DNA of 64,000 nt from Arthrobacter beigongshangensis (GCF_016820585.1 NZ_JADHDX010000001.1:62001-126000), one strand, 5' to 3'; numbered from the stretch's first letter, positions 1-8,413 are shown. Made by a program: numbers and translations. Notes: a model not told the origin generated them from the sequence alone.

Positions 1-516
1 TATCGTACTCGACCAGGTATTGACCAAGCGATTGCACGTGGATTGGCTTATGCACCGTATGCGGATCTTGTTTGGTGTGAAACGTCCCATCCTTCATTAG
101 AAGAAGCACAGCAATTTGCGGATGCGATTCATGCGAAGTTCCCAGGTAAGAAACTGGCCTACAACTGTTCACCTTCCTTCAACTGGGAAGCAAATTTGGA
201 TGAAGAAACGATTGCTAAATATCAAGTGGAGCTCGGTAAAATGGGCTATAAATTCCAGTTCGTTACACTTGCAGGTTTCCACTCACTGAACCACAGCATG
301 TTTAATCTTGCGCATGATTATAAAGACAATGGCATGGCAGCTTATTCGAAACTACAGCAAGCTGAATTTGCCAATGAAGATAAAGGCTACACAGCGACAA
401 GACACCAACGCGAAGTAGGTACAGGGTACTTTGATGAAGTGTCACAAATCATTTCGGGTGGAACGTCTTCGACGACGGCAATGCAAGGTTCAACGGAAGT
501 CGCACAGTTTGTTTGA
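1..516 (+). CDS. aceA: Isocitrate lyase, C-terminal part (5' end outside window)
   Basis: The frame is open from base 1 to the TGA at 514-516, so 171 C-terminal residues are visible and the start lies upstream. The text resembles isocitrate lyase: a [14 protein letters not shown] stretch, then [10 protein letters not shown], and later [10 protein letters not shown], the conserved block of the substrate-binding half. Isocitrate lyase splits isocitrate into succinate and glyoxylate in the cytoplasm, the first step of the glyoxylate shunt. Malate synthase, the second step, follows on the same strand after a 150-base gap holding an inverted repeat, so the pair forms a complete shunt. The family assignment is secure. 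Upstream regulation cannot be seen. Confidence 0.95.
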   Translation, partial: YRTRPGIDQAIARGLAYAPYADLVWCETSHPSLEEAQQFADAIHAKFPGKKLAYNCSPSFNWEANLDEETIAKYQVELGKMGYKFQFVTLAGFHSLNHSMFNLAHDYKDNGMAAYSKLQQAEFANEDKGYTATRHQREVGTGYFDEVSQIISGGTSSTTAMQGSTEVAQFV

Positions 517-541
517 TTTAGGAATTCCATTGCATTCGCTT

Positions 542-624
542 AGGCGCTAGGGGATGCCTTCCGCCATAAGCCAGACAGTTTCGCCGTCAGTCTTATGGCT
601 CCGGCTACCCCTTTTAAGGCGCCT
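542..624. repeat. Long imperfect inverted repeat between aceA and aceB
   Basis: The outer arms AGGCGC (542-547) and GCGCCT (619-624) and the inner arms GCCATAAG (563-570) and CTTATGGC (592-599) fold into one imperfect hairpin of about 83 bases, with AGGGG opposite CCCCT between them. There is no clear T-run, so a simple terminator is not the best reading. A structured intergenic repeat or a stability or attenuation hairpin in an aceA-aceB transcript is possible. Confidence 0.6.
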
Positions 625-691
625 TTGCTGGAGAGTAGATAAAAATTAATAGTTCGACTTATATTGTTGATTGAAAAGAGAATCGGGGAGG

Positions 692-2305
692 ATGATCAAT
701 CTGTCTACTCAACAAGCAATATCCAATACGATAGACGTTTTAGGGGAGTTAACGGCTGAGAGTGAGGAGATTTTAACGCCACAAGCATTGGCATTTCTAC
801 AATCTCTTCATAATGAATTTGACGGGAGAAGGCAGGAGCTACTTGCAAAGCGGCAAGAGCGACAACGGGATATTGATCGGGGGAGTAAACTGGATTTCTT
901 GCCTGAAACGCAGTTGATTAGGGAAGGGAATTGGACAATTGCACCTCTTCCAGATGATCTCCATGATAGACGGGTAGAAATAACAGGCCCAGTTGACCGG
1001 AAAATGGTTATCAATGCGCTGAATTCTGGTGCGAAAACGTTCATGGCTTGCTTTGAAGATGCGACATCTCCAACCTGGGCAAACATGCTAGAGGGGCAGC
1101 GGAATATGAAGGATGCTGTTCGCAGAACGATTGCATTTAAGCAGCAGTCCAATGGCAAGACGTATAAGTTAAACGACGAAATTGCTGTATTGATGATTCG
1201 ACCACGAGGGTTGCATTTACTGGAGAAAAACGTTGTTGTCAATGGGGAGCCGATGGCAGGAAGTTTCTTCGATTTTGGATTGTATATGTTCCATAACGCT
1301 AAGGAATTAGTGGCGAGAGGTTCGGGTCCGTACTTTTATTTACCAAAGCTAGAAAGTCATTTGGAGGCGAGATTGTGGAATGATATCTTTGTTTTTGCAC
1401 AGCAGCAACTCGGCATTCCGCAAGGTACAATCCGCGCAACGGTATTAATTGAAACGATTATGGCAGCGTTTGAGATGGATGAAATCTTGTATGAGTTGCG
1501 GGATCATTCCGCAGGGTTGAATTGTGGACGCTGGGATTATATTTTCAGCTTCATCAAACGACTGCGCAATCGGCCGGATGTTATTTTGCCGGATCGTGGC
1601 CAAGTGACGATGACGTCCCCGTTCATGCGGGCGTACACATTGCTTTGTGTGCAAACCTGTCATAAACGGAATGCACCAGCCATTGGGGGAATGGCGGCGC
1701 AAATTCCGATTAAAAATGATCCGCAAGCAAACGCCGAAGCCTTCGCGAAAGTTAGTGAGGATAAGCGCCGTGAAGCAACAGACGGGCATGACGGTACATG
1801 GGTTGCACATCCAGGACTTGTCCCCGTTGCGTTGGAGCAATTCAACGAGCATATGCCAACACCAAATCAAATTGACCGCAAACGGCAGGACGTCCAAGTG
1901 ACTGCGGAAGATTTGGTGGAAGTGCCACTCGGAACAATTACAGAACAAGGACTGCGGATGAATTGTAGTGTCGGCATTCAGTATATGGCTTCCTGGTTTA
2001 GGGGAAATGGTGCAGCGCCCATAAATAATTTAATGGAAGACGCTGCGACCGCAGAAATTTCAAGGTCACAAGTGTGGCAATGGATTCGCCGTGCACAAGG
2101 GAAATTGGAGGATGGCCGCGATATTACGGAACAATTGGTGACGGATATAGTGAACGAAGAACTAGCAATCATTAAACAGACAGTCGGTGAAAGCAACTTC
2201 CATACAGGGAAATTCGAGCAGGCGGCTGAACTATTTTCAACGCTGATATTGCAAAATGACTTCGCAGAATTTTTGACCGTGCCTGGGTATGACAAATTAA
2301 AATGA
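692..2305 (+). CDS. aceB: Malate synthase A
   Basis: Malate synthase condenses glyoxylate with acetyl-CoA to give malate and CoA, completing the glyoxylate shunt begun by aceA upstream. The protein is about 534-537 residues, the usual length of the A isoform, and carries [38 protein letters not shown] and the [12 protein letters not shown] block near the catalytic region. The start is uncertain. A strong Shine-Dalgarno GGGGAGG at 685-691 touches the ATG at 692, which is too close for normal initiation. The in-frame CTG at 701 lies 9 bases past it and would give an MSTQ N-terminus like Bacillus relatives as I remember them. The TTG at 671 has no site. I list the ATG as the first canonical codon. 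The gene may be cotranscribed with aceA, and a small zinc-ribbon gene follows 17 bases later. Confidence 0.95.
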   Translation: MINLSTQQAISNTIDVLGELTAESEEILTPQALAFLQSLHNEFDGRRQELLAKRQERQRDIDRGSKLDFLPETQLIREGNWTIAPLPDDLHDRRVEITGPVDRKMVINALNSGAKTFMACFEDATSPTWANMLEGQRNMKDAVRRTIAFKQQSNGKTYKLNDEIAVLMIRPRGLHLLEKNVVVNGEPMAGSFFDFGLYMFHNAKELVARGSGPYFYLPKLESHLEARLWNDIFVFAQQQLGIPQGTIRATVLIETIMAAFEMDEILYELRDHSAGLNCGRWDYIFSFIKRLRNRPDVILPDRGQVTMTSPFMRAYTLLCVQTCHKRNAPAIGGMAAQIPIKNDPQANAEAFAKVSEDKRREATDGHDGTWVAHPGLVPVALEQFNEHMPTPNQIDRKRQDVQVTAEDLVEVPLGTITEQGLRMNCSVGIQYMASWFRGNGAAPINNLMEDAATAEISRSQVWQWIRRAQGKLEDGRDITEQLVTDIVNEELAIIKQTVGESNFHTGKFEQAAELFSTLILQNDFAEFLTVPGYDKLK

Positions 2306-2322
2306 TAATGGAGGAGATCAGT

Positions 2323-2451
2323 ATGCAGACGAACACAAACAGAAGTGACCAGCCGAAAAAGATTTGTCGGGAATGTGGCTGTGAAATTGTAGAGAAAGTT
2401 GACTCCCCACTCTACGAATGTGAGCGCTGTATGGGTTTGAATGAAGAGTAA
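2323..2451 (+). CDS. Small zinc-ribbon protein, YhfH-like
   Basis: This is a 42-codon gene starting at ATG 2323 behind GGAGGAG (2310-2316), 17 bases after aceB. Cysteines 15, 18, 20, 33 and 36 form a CxxC-GxEI...CxxC zinc-ribbon pattern (KICRECGCEIV and ECERC). The layout resembles the two YhfH-family proteins near 52 kb, but without their N-terminal FFKNLP segment. The function is unknown; such proteins usually bind one zinc ion. Spacing suggests cotranscription with aceB, and a terminator follows directly. It could be a diverged YhfH paralogue or an unrelated rubredoxin-like knuckle. Confidence 0.7.
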   Translation: MQTNTNRSDQPKKICRECGCEIVEKVDSPLYECERCMGLNEE

Positions 2452-2457
2452 TTATGG

Positions 2458-2497
2458 AAACGGCTTTATTCCTTTCATTAAGGAATAAGCCGTTTTT
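2458..2497 (+). terminator. Rho-independent terminator after aceB and zinc-ribbon gene
   Basis: The stem arms are AAACGGCTTTATTCCTT (2458-2474) and AAGGAATAAGCCGTT, with one bulged T and a TCATT loop. The arm ends in a run of five T. Confidence 0.9.
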
Positions 2498-2575
2498 GTA
2501 ATGAATAAAGGGTTTTCGTCTTATCTATGGAAGTAGTCTACTAACGCATGCTATTAATCATGTGTTAAGACTGGT

Positions 2576-2722
2576 ATGAGTCGCGTTATGCTCGCCATGG
2601 ATGGTATTATGACCGCCATGAGTCGTGTTATGCTCGCCATGGATAGGATTATGACCGCCATGAGTCGTATTATGCTCGTCATGGACGAGATTACGCCCGT
2701 CATAGGTTTGATTATGCTTGAT
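2576..2722 (+). repeat. Tandem array of seven 21-bp units
   Basis: Seven head-to-tail 21-bp units run from 2576, each near the pattern ATGRRTNGN-RTTATG-CYCGYC, with alternate units more alike (42-bp superperiod). The period is a multiple of three, so the frame stays open, but no ribosome binding site precedes it and the open frame runs into the next gene. I read it as non-coding DNA in the 5' region of the aminotransferase gene. Confidence 0.8.
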
Positions 2723-2763
2723 AGGTTTCACAAGTACTCTGAAAAAAGTAAGGGGGAAATTTT

Positions 2764-3930
2764 ATGCGTAATGAAGAAATGTTGCTAATACCGGGTCCTA
2801 CACCAGTTGTCGATTCAATTTATGATGCGATGGCCAGTGAAACGAGAGGACATACGGATCCGCGCTTTGTCGCCATCTATAAAAATGCGATTGAACAGAC
2901 GAGAGCAATGCTACAAACAGATGGCGAAGTGTTTGTCGTTGCAGGCTCGGGAACAATAGCGATGGAAATGGCACTCGTCAATACAGTTGTCGCTGGAGAA
3001 AAAATATTGGTCATCAGTCAAGGCTATTTCGGTGATCGTTTTATTACATTGGGACAGGCTTTTGGTATTGAAGTGGACGTATTGCAAGCGGAATGGGGAA
3101 AGCAAGTTTCTCCTGAAGAAGTTGAGGCAAAACTTGCAGCAGGGCATTATAAAGCAGTGACGATTACACATGCGGATACATCTACAGGTGTTGCAGCCAA
3201 TCTTGATGCACTCGTACCAATCGTGAAAAAACATGGTGCACTTGTCATTTTGGATGGCGTCTGTGCAACGGCTGCGATGGAAGAGAATATGATCAAAACT
3301 TACGGTGATTCTAACTATAAAATTGATATTATTTTGACAGGCTCCCAAAAAGCAATCGGCGTACCACCTGGGCTCGCGATTGTGGCCTTTAATCAATCCG
3401 CGTTGGAGGTACGGAAGCAAATTGAGCGCGTGCCTGCTTATTATTGCGATATTTACAATTGGATTCCGATTATGAATGATCCATCAAAATACTTTGCCAC
3501 ACCTCCTGTGAACTTGATTTATGCCTATGATGAAGGGATGCGCCTCGTTTTGGAAGAGGGCATGTCAGCAAGAATCAGGCGTCATAACGCTTTTGGTAAG
3601 GCGGTGCGTGCTGCACTAGGCGAATACGGTATGACGGCATTAGCGGATGAAACCGTTGCCGCTTCAACATTAAGCTGTATTTTATATCCAGCAGGTGTAG
3701 ACGATGCGGCATTCCGTTCAGCACTGGCGAAAAAAGGCGTCATCGTTGCAGGCGCACTCGCTCATTTAGCAGGAAAAGCGTTCCGCATTGGTCATATGGG
3801 CAATACAACGGATGCGATGTTGGAGCAAGCGGTCCGTTTGATTGGTGATACGTTGAATGAAATCGGTCATGTAGTTGATGTGGAGAAAGCAGTTGAACGG
3901 TTTAAGGGAGAAGTTTTGTTGGGCGTTTAA
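2764..3930 (+). CDS. Class V aminotransferase, alanine/serine-glyoxylate type
   Basis: A 388-residue PLP-dependent aminotransferase of fold type I, class V. Visible hallmarks are the IPGPTPV start, the VVAGSGTIAMEMA phosphate-binding region, VILDGVCATAA with Asp164, and LTGSQKAIGVPPGLA with the Schiff-base lysine near residue 196. The family includes alanine-glyoxylate, serine-glyoxylate and ureidoglycine-glyoxylate (PucG) aminotransferases, and the exact donor cannot be read from sequence. Its place just after the glyoxylate shunt genes makes glyoxylate an attractive acceptor; this is inference. The start ATG 2764 has an AGGGGGA site at 2751-2757. It is separated from aceB by a terminator and a tandem array, so it likely has its own promoter. 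Confidence 0.85.
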   Translation: MRNEEMLLIPGPTPVVDSIYDAMASETRGHTDPRFVAIYKNAIEQTRAMLQTDGEVFVVAGSGTIAMEMALVNTVVAGEKILVISQGYFGDRFITLGQAFGIEVDVLQAEWGKQVSPEEVEAKLAAGHYKAVTITHADTSTGVAANLDALVPIVKKHGALVILDGVCATAAMEENMIKTYGDSNYKIDIILTGSQKAIGVPPGLAIVAFNQSALEVRKQIERVPAYYCDIYNWIPIMNDPSKYFATPPVNLIYAYDEGMRLVLEEGMSARIRRHNAFGKAVRAALGEYGMTALADETVAASTLSCILYPAGVDDAAFRSALAKKGVIVAGALAHLAGKAFRIGHMGNTTDAMLEQAVRLIGDTLNEIGHVVDVEKAVERFKGEVLLGV

Positions 3931-3942
3931 GAGAATACGAGC

Positions 3943-3980
3943 AAGTCATTCTGGTGGAAACACTAGGATGGCTTTTTTTT
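3943..3980 (+). terminator. Terminator after the aminotransferase
   Basis: AAGTCATTCT (3943-3952) pairs with AGGATGGCTT (3965-3974) using G-U pairs, followed by a run of T to 3980. Confidence 0.75.
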
Positions 3981-4001
3981 GATGAAAATTGGTCAATTCG
4001 A

Positions 4002-4159
4002 GTGTCCAACAAACTCAGTAAAGTCTCCAACGAATCTCCCGAAGTTTGCAACCATTTCGAGAAAGTGTCCAACGAACAGCAAAGTGTCCAACAAACTCAG
4101 TAAAGTCTCCAACGAATCTCCCGAAGTGTCCAACGAACAGCAAAGTGTCCAACGAAAAA
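4002..4159. repeat. Array of GTGTCCAAC-core units (locus 1 of 3)
   Basis: Eight direct units begin at 4002, 4023, 4044, 4065, 4084, 4105, 4126 and 4145, each opening with GTGTCCAAC, GTCTCCAAC or GTTTGCAAC. Spacings are 21, 21, 21, 19, 21, 21, 19. The unit continuing CCATTTC is followed by a 19-bp unit, as in the arrays near 26 and 53 kb. The second block repeats the first almost exactly but lacks the CCATTTC unit. The stretch lies between the aminotransferase terminator and the fru promoter and has no credible gene. Confidence 0.9.
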
Positions 4160-4221
4160 GTGTAAAAGGGCTTGAACAGTTTCTCAATTATATATATTAT
4201 CCGTTAAAAGTTGAAATTCAG

Positions 4222-4272
4222 TCACAAACAATCACCTGATAATTATTTATGACTGATTTTGATTATTTGTGA
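4222..4272 (+). promoter_or_regulatory. Inverted repeat, likely FruR operator
   Basis: TCACAAACAATCA (4222-4234) and TGATTATTTGTGA (4260-4272) are near-perfect inverted copies 25 bases apart. The second abuts the -35 box of the fru promoter. DeoR-type FruR repressors bind paired sites upstream of their own operon and are released by fructose 1-phosphate in known systems. The assignment here rests on position and symmetry. Confidence 0.65.
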
Positions 4273-4300
4273 TTGCTTTTAATCGTAATTTAGTTATAAT
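4273..4300 (+). promoter_or_regulatory. Sigma-A promoter of the fruRKA operon
   Basis: TTGCTT (4273-4278) and TATAAT (4295-4300) are separated by 16 bases. The promoter lies 35 bases upstream of the fruR start and touches the inverted repeat. Confidence 0.75.
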
Positions 4301-4334
4301 TGAAATATACAGAAAACAGTGGAGGTGATTATTC

Positions 4335-5087
4335 TTGTTAACTTCAGAAAGACATCAGCTAATATTGCAAATCGTTAAGGAACAAGGTGTTGTGAAAATA
4401 CAAGATTTGGTTGATGCGACACAGGCTTCCGAATCAACCATTCGAAGGGATTTAACTGTTCTGGAAGAAGAGCGATTTTTAAAGCGAGTGCATGGCGGCG
4501 CAGCTAAATTGCACGGCATGATTATCGAACCAAGTATGCCGGAAAAAGCAAATAAAAATTTGAACGAGAAACAAAAGATTGCGAAGTTCGCAGCTAGTTT
4601 AGTTGAGGAAGGCGATTGCATTTATTTGGATGCTGGTTCAACGATTACAGAAATGATTGACTATCTTCCAGAAAAAGACCTTGTTGTCGTGACAAATGGT
4701 TTGATGCATGTGGAGCGATTATTGGATAAGGGGATACGCGTTTATGTGACTGGTGGTTATGCGAAAGCCGGGACCCGAGCGTTGGCCGGTGGGAGTGCAT
4801 TAATCAGCTTGGAACAATATCATTTTGACAAATGTTTTTTAGGGGCAAATGGTATTCATACTGTTCACGGTTTTACAACGCCTGATCCTGAGGAAGCTTT
4901 AGTAAAAAAGAAAGCGCTGTCAATGTCACGAGAAACTTTTGTGCTAGCAGATCATACAAAATTTGGTGAGATTTCATTTGCTAAAATAACAGATTTGAAA
5001 AAGATTACGATTATTACAGATGCATTGGATGAAGACATCATAGATTTATATAAAGATAAAACAACAGTAAAGGTTGTGACTCCATGA
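4335..5087 (+). CDS. fruR: DeoR-family transcriptional repressor of the fructose operon
   Basis: A 250-residue DeoR-family regulator. The N-terminal winged helix-turn-helix (residues about 3-58) has the typical TSERHQLIL opening and QASESTIRRDLTVLEEE recognition helix. The C-terminal DeoRC sugar-phosphate sensor spans about 75-235, with YLDAGSTITEMI, VTNGL and LGANGIH. The start is TTG 4335, chosen because GGAGGTGAT (4321-4329) lies 5 bases upstream. The stop overlaps the fruK start in ATGA, so translation is coupled. By family knowledge it represses fruRKA until fructose 1-phosphate builds up, consistent with the paired inverted sites upstream. Confidence 0.93.
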   Translation: MLTSERHQLILQIVKEQGVVKIQDLVDATQASESTIRRDLTVLEEERFLKRVHGGAAKLHGMIIEPSMPEKANKNLNEKQKIAKFAASLVEEGDCIYLDAGSTITEMIDYLPEKDLVVVTNGLMHVERLLDKGIRVYVTGGYAKAGTRALAGGSALISLEQYHFDKCFLGANGIHTVHGFTTPDPEEALVKKKALSMSRETFVLADHTKFGEISFAKITDLKKITIITDALDEDIIDLYKDKTTVKVVTP

Positions 5088-6004
5088 TTTATACAATGAC
5101 ATTAAATCCTTCGATTGATTACTTAATCACACTCGAACAGTTGCAACTGGGTGCGTTAAATCGAATTGAACGGGATGAGAAATTTCCCGGTGGAAAAGGC
5201 ATTAATGTATCACGCGTCCTGAAGAGATTGGGAGTGGACAGCAGGCCATTAGGGTTTATCGGTGGCTTTACAGGTGCTTATTTAGAGCGCTATTTAGAAG
5301 CAGAGCAAATCACAACAGATTTTGTCCATGTCAAAGAAGATACAAGAATTAATGTGAAATTAACGACGGATGTTGAAACGGAGATTAATGGGCAAGGGCC
5401 GATGATTACGAAATCGGAGTATGAGCAGCTTCAAGTGAAAATTAAATATCTTCCAGAGGGTAGCACGTTAATTTTATCAGGTAGTGTTCCAACCGCTTTA
5501 CCGGAGACAACATATGAGGATTTAATCAAGCTTTGTGTGGCGAATGGTGTGCAGTTTGTAGTGGATGCGGAAGGTGATCTATTGCAAAAAGCAATTACTT
5601 ATCGCCCGTTTCTTATTAAGCCGAATCACCATGAATTGGGCGGATTATTTAATATTGAGATTACGGAACCAGCGGCAGCAATTCCTTATGCAAGGCAATT
5701 AGTCGAGCAAGGTGCGCAAAATGTCATTGTTTCATTAGCTGGAAAAGGTGCAGTATTCGTCAATGCGGAGCTTGCGTTAATCTCTTCGGTGCCAGTTGGT
5801 GAGTTGCAAAGTTCCGTTGGTGCAGGTGATTCATTGGTGGCAGGATTTTTGGCGAAATATTTACAAACAACTGATATTGAGACGGCATTCAAGTATGGTG
5901 TGGCAACAGGTAGTGCAACGGCGTTTTCAGTAGGCTTGGCGACAAAAGAAAAAATCGAACAGTACTATCCACAAGTAACGATTATTGAAAGGAGCGAATT
6001 CTAA
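5084..6004 (+). CDS. fruK: 1-phosphofructokinase
   Basis: A 306-residue PfkB-family sugar kinase that phosphorylates fructose 1-phosphate to fructose 1,6-bisphosphate with ATP. The N-terminal MTLNPSIDY and FPGGKGINVSRVL motifs bind substrate, and the C-terminal SSVGAGDSLVAGF motif, with the catalytic Asp near residue 248, is the PfkB signature. It overlaps fruR by four bases and fruA by one (TAATG), a tightly coupled operon. Fructose 1-phosphate comes from FruA, and the product enters glycolysis. Neighbours make 1-phosphofructokinase a far better call than tagatose 6-phosphate kinase. Confidence 0.95.
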   Translation: MIYTMTLNPSIDYLITLEQLQLGALNRIERDEKFPGGKGINVSRVLKRLGVDSRPLGFIGGFTGAYLERYLEAEQITTDFVHVKEDTRINVKLTTDVETEINGQGPMITKSEYEQLQVKIKYLPEGSTLILSGSVPTALPETTYEDLIKLCVANGVQFVVDAEGDLLQKAITYRPFLIKPNHHELGGLFNIEITEPAAAIPYARQLVEQGAQNVIVSLAGKGAVFVNAELALISSVPVGELQSSVGAGDSLVAGFLAKYLQTTDIETAFKYGVATGSATAFSVGLATKEKIEQYYPQVTIIERSEF

Positions 6005-7869
6005 TGAAAATCACTGATTTATTAACAAAGGAAACGATTGTTTTGTCCATGAAGGGTGCCGATAAAAAGGGTGCGATTGAGGAACTAGTCACTCAATTAG
6101 ATCGAGCGGGAAAGCTTACTAATCCGGCAGATTTTAAGAAAGCCATTTTTGCGAGAGAAGCGCAGAGTACGACAGGTATTGGAGAGGGCATTGCGATTCC
6201 GCACGCCAAAACGTCAGCTGTGAAAACACCTGCCATTGCATTTGGTAAATCACAAGCGGGTATTGATTATGAGTCATTGGATAATAGTCCAGCTCATCTA
6301 TTTTTTATGATTGCAGCTCCAGAAGGGGCTAATGATACGCATTTGGCGGCTTTGGCGCGCTTGTCTGGTCTGTTAATGAATGAAGAAGTAAGGAAATCAC
6401 TGCTTGCGGCCAATTCAGAAGACGAAGTTCTAGCGATTATTAATGAACATGATCAGGAAGAAGAGCAAACAGTGGAAGCCATTCTGGCGGGGGGGCAAAG
6501 TGTTGTCGCTGTGACTGCTTGTCCGACTGGCATTGCGCACACGTATATGGCAGCAGATGCATTGAAGGCGAAAGCTGGAGAAATGGGCATTCCGATTAAA
6601 GTGGAAACGAATGGTTCTGGTGGTGCAAAAAATGTTTTAACGAAGGAAGATATTAAAAATGCAACGGCTGTCATTATTGCGGCAGATACAAAAGTAGATA
6701 CCAATCGTTTTATCGGCAAGCATGTGATCCAAGTGCCGGTTGCAGCGGGGATTCGTCGCCCGCAGGAACTGATTGAAAAAGCGGTTAATCAGGACGCACC
6801 GCTATTTAAAGGTGATGGTAGTGAGAGTGCTGGCGAAGAAGGAACAGCGAAGAAATCATACTTTTATAAGCATTTGATGAACGGTGTTTCAAATATGCTG
6901 CCATTCGTTGTCGGCGGCGGAATCTTAATTGCGATTTCGTTTATGTTCGGCATTCTTTCAGCTAATCCGGATGATCCATCCTATAATGAATTTGCAGCGG
7001 CACTGATGGCGATTGGTGGCGGCAATGCGTTCGGATTAATGATTCCTGTTCTTGCTGGTTTTATCGCCATGAGTATTGCCGATCGCCCTGGTTTTGCGCC
7101 GGGTATGGTTGGCGGCTTGATGGCAGCGTCAGGCGGTGCTGGTTTCCTCGGCGGTTTGATCGCCGGCTTCCTGGCAGGTTATATCGTTTTACTATTGAAA
7201 AGGCTCTTCGCAGGACTGCCATCTTCATTGGAAGGAATCAAGCCTGTATTGCTCTACCCGTTATTCGGCATTTTCTTAACGGGAATCATTATGTTGTATG
7301 TAGTAATGGATCCAGTGACAGCACTTAACGCAGGACTTTCTAATTGGTTAAACGGTCTAGGAACAGGGAACTTAGTATTGATGGGCGTTATTCTTGCGGG
7401 CATGATGGCAGTAGATATGGGCGGACCAATCAATAAAGCTGCCTTTACATTTGGGATTGCCATGATTGACGCCGGTAACTTTGCTCCACACGCAGCCATT
7501 ATGGCGGGCGGAATGGTGCCACCACTTGGGATAGCACTTGCTACAACCTTCTTCAAAAATAAGTTTACGAAGGCAGAAAAGGATGCTGGGAAAACGAACT
7601 ACATTATGGGTGCCACCTTTATAACAGAAGGCGCAATACCATTTGCAGCCGCAGACCCAATGCGCGTGTTGCCAGCAGCGATTATCGGCTCTGCTGTTGC
7701 AGGTGGATTGACGGCGATGTTTAAAATTGGCTTGCCAGCACCACATGGCGGTATATTCGTCATTCCAATCATTGAAGGGAATCCATTCTTATATCTCCTT
7801 GCCATCGTAGTGGGAAGTTTGGTCACGGCATTGATTGTAGGTCTTTGGAAGAAACCTGTTCAGGTGTAA
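6004..7869 (+). CDS. fruA: PTS fructose transporter EIIABC
   Basis: A 621-residue three-domain permease that imports fructose and releases it as fructose 1-phosphate. The order is EIIA (about 1-150, phospho-His67 in GIAIPHAKT), EIIB (about 166-265, phospho-Cys173 in VTACPTGIAHT) and a membrane EIIC (about 290-615, eight or more hydrophobic segments, with FITEGAIPFAAADP near the end). All active residues are present and the domain order is the common Bacillus one. The start is ATG 6004, overlapping the fruK stop. A strong terminator follows. General PTS proteins EI and HPr are not in this window. Confidence 0.95.
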   Translation: MKITDLLTKETIVLSMKGADKKGAIEELVTQLDRAGKLTNPADFKKAIFAREAQSTTGIGEGIAIPHAKTSAVKTPAIAFGKSQAGIDYESLDNSPAHLFFMIAAPEGANDTHLAALARLSGLLMNEEVRKSLLAANSEDEVLAIINEHDQEEEQTVEAILAGGQSVVAVTACPTGIAHTYMAADALKAKAGEMGIPIKVETNGSGGAKNVLTKEDIKNATAVIIAADTKVDTNRFIGKHVIQVPVAAGIRRPQELIEKAVNQDAPLFKGDGSESAGEEGTAKKSYFYKHLMNGVSNMLPFVVGGGILIAISFMFGILSANPDDPSYNEFAAALMAIGGGNAFGLMIPVLAGFIAMSIADRPGFAPGMVGGLMAASGGAGFLGGLIAGFLAGYIVLLLKRLFAGLPSSLEGIKPVLLYPLFGIFLTGIIMLYVVMDPVTALNAGLSNWLNGLGTGNLVLMGVILAGMMAVDMGGPINKAAFTFGIAMIDAGNFAPHAAIMAGGMVPPLGIALATTFFKNKFTKAEKDAGKTNYIMGATFITEGAIPFAAADPMRVLPAAIIGSAVAGGLTAMFKIGLPAPHGGIFVIPIIEGNPFLYLLAIVVGSLVTALIVGLWKKPVQV

Positions 7870-7885
7870 TGAAATATGCAGTTAC

Positions 7886-7920
7886 AACCCCATTTCGTCT
7901 AGTAGCGAAATGGGGTTTTT
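7886..7920 (+). terminator. Terminator of the fru operon
   Basis: AACCCCATTTCG (7886-7897) and CGAAATGGGGTT (7906-7917) form a perfect stem followed by T residues to 7920. Confidence 0.92.
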
Positions 7921-7945
7921 GTATGAGTAAAATACTCTCTTCTAC

Positions 7946-7976
7946 TTGACCTTAACGTTAACGTCAATGCTAAACT
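7946..7976 (+). promoter_or_regulatory. MerR-type promoter with LiuR-like dyad
   Basis: TTGACC (7946-7951) and TAAACT (7971-7976) are separated by 19 bases, the stretched spacing typical of MerR-controlled promoters. A near-perfect dyad fills 7946-7967: TTGAC, then the palindrome TTAACGTTAA, then GTCAA. This resembles my memory of the LiuR motif for fatty and branched-chain acid catabolism in other bacteria. The MerR gene directly downstream is the natural ligand of the site. Confidence 0.7.
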
Positions 7977-8023
7977 AACAATAAGGTTGAATATTCAAAT
8001 ATATATAAAGGAGGGAGGCAGCT

Positions 8024-8413
8024 ATCAAGGATATTACTGAAGTTGCAAAGATATATGAGGTATCGACGCGTACCATTCGTTATTATGAAGAACTTGGGTT
8101 ATTGCAACCAGATCGAACAGAGGGCAACAAGCGAATTTATTCGAAAGCGGAAATGGTTAAATTGCGGCTCATCTTTCGTGGCAAACGCTACGGTTTCACG
8201 TTGGATGAAATAAAGGAAATGATTTTGCTTTTTGATAAAGACCGTACGGGGCGTAAGCAATTGGAGCGTACTATTAAATTTGGTCATGAAAAATTGGACC
8301 AAGTAGAAGCAAAAATTCAGGAGCTTACGGACATGAAAGCGGAAATGGAACAGCTTCTTGTTGGATTCACGGATAAATTAAACGACATAGAGGGGGAGCG
8401 GGGAAATGAATAG
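8024..8413 (+). CDS. MerR-family regulator (LiuR-like) with apparent ATC start
   Basis: Read from codon 8024, the product is 129 residues: a MerR winged helix (DITEVAKIYEVSTRTIRYYEE, about 3-23, with GNKRIYSKAE about 34-43) and a C-terminal coiled coil (about 75-125). No ATG, GTG or TTG lies in frame between the stop at 8006-8008 and TTG 8102, and starting at 8102 would delete the recognition helix. The strong site AGGAGGGAGG (8009-8018) sits 5 bases before ATC 8024, which gives the normal MerR length. A rare ATC start is therefore proposed; a sequencing error is the alternative. The gene overlaps the acyl-CoA synthetase by 8 bases and probably regulates it through the dyad upstream. Confidence 0.8.
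   Translation: MKDITEVAKIYEVSTRTIRYYEELGLLQPDRTEGNKRIYSKAEMVKLRLIFRGKRYGFTLDEIKEMILLFDKDRTGRKQLERTIKFGHEKLDQVEAKIQELTDMKAEMEQLLVGFTDKLNDIEGERGNE

Noticed and set aside
808..1242. Antisense frames inside aceB
   Set aside because: Shadow frames from codon bias, no start signals.
2576..2788. Open frame of 70 codons over the 21-bp array
   Set aside because: No ribosome site and it overlaps the real start of the aminotransferase gene.
3979..4239. Open frame of 86 codons over the 4 kb array
   Set aside because: Made of repeat and then runs into the fru promoter; the ATG has no ribosome site.
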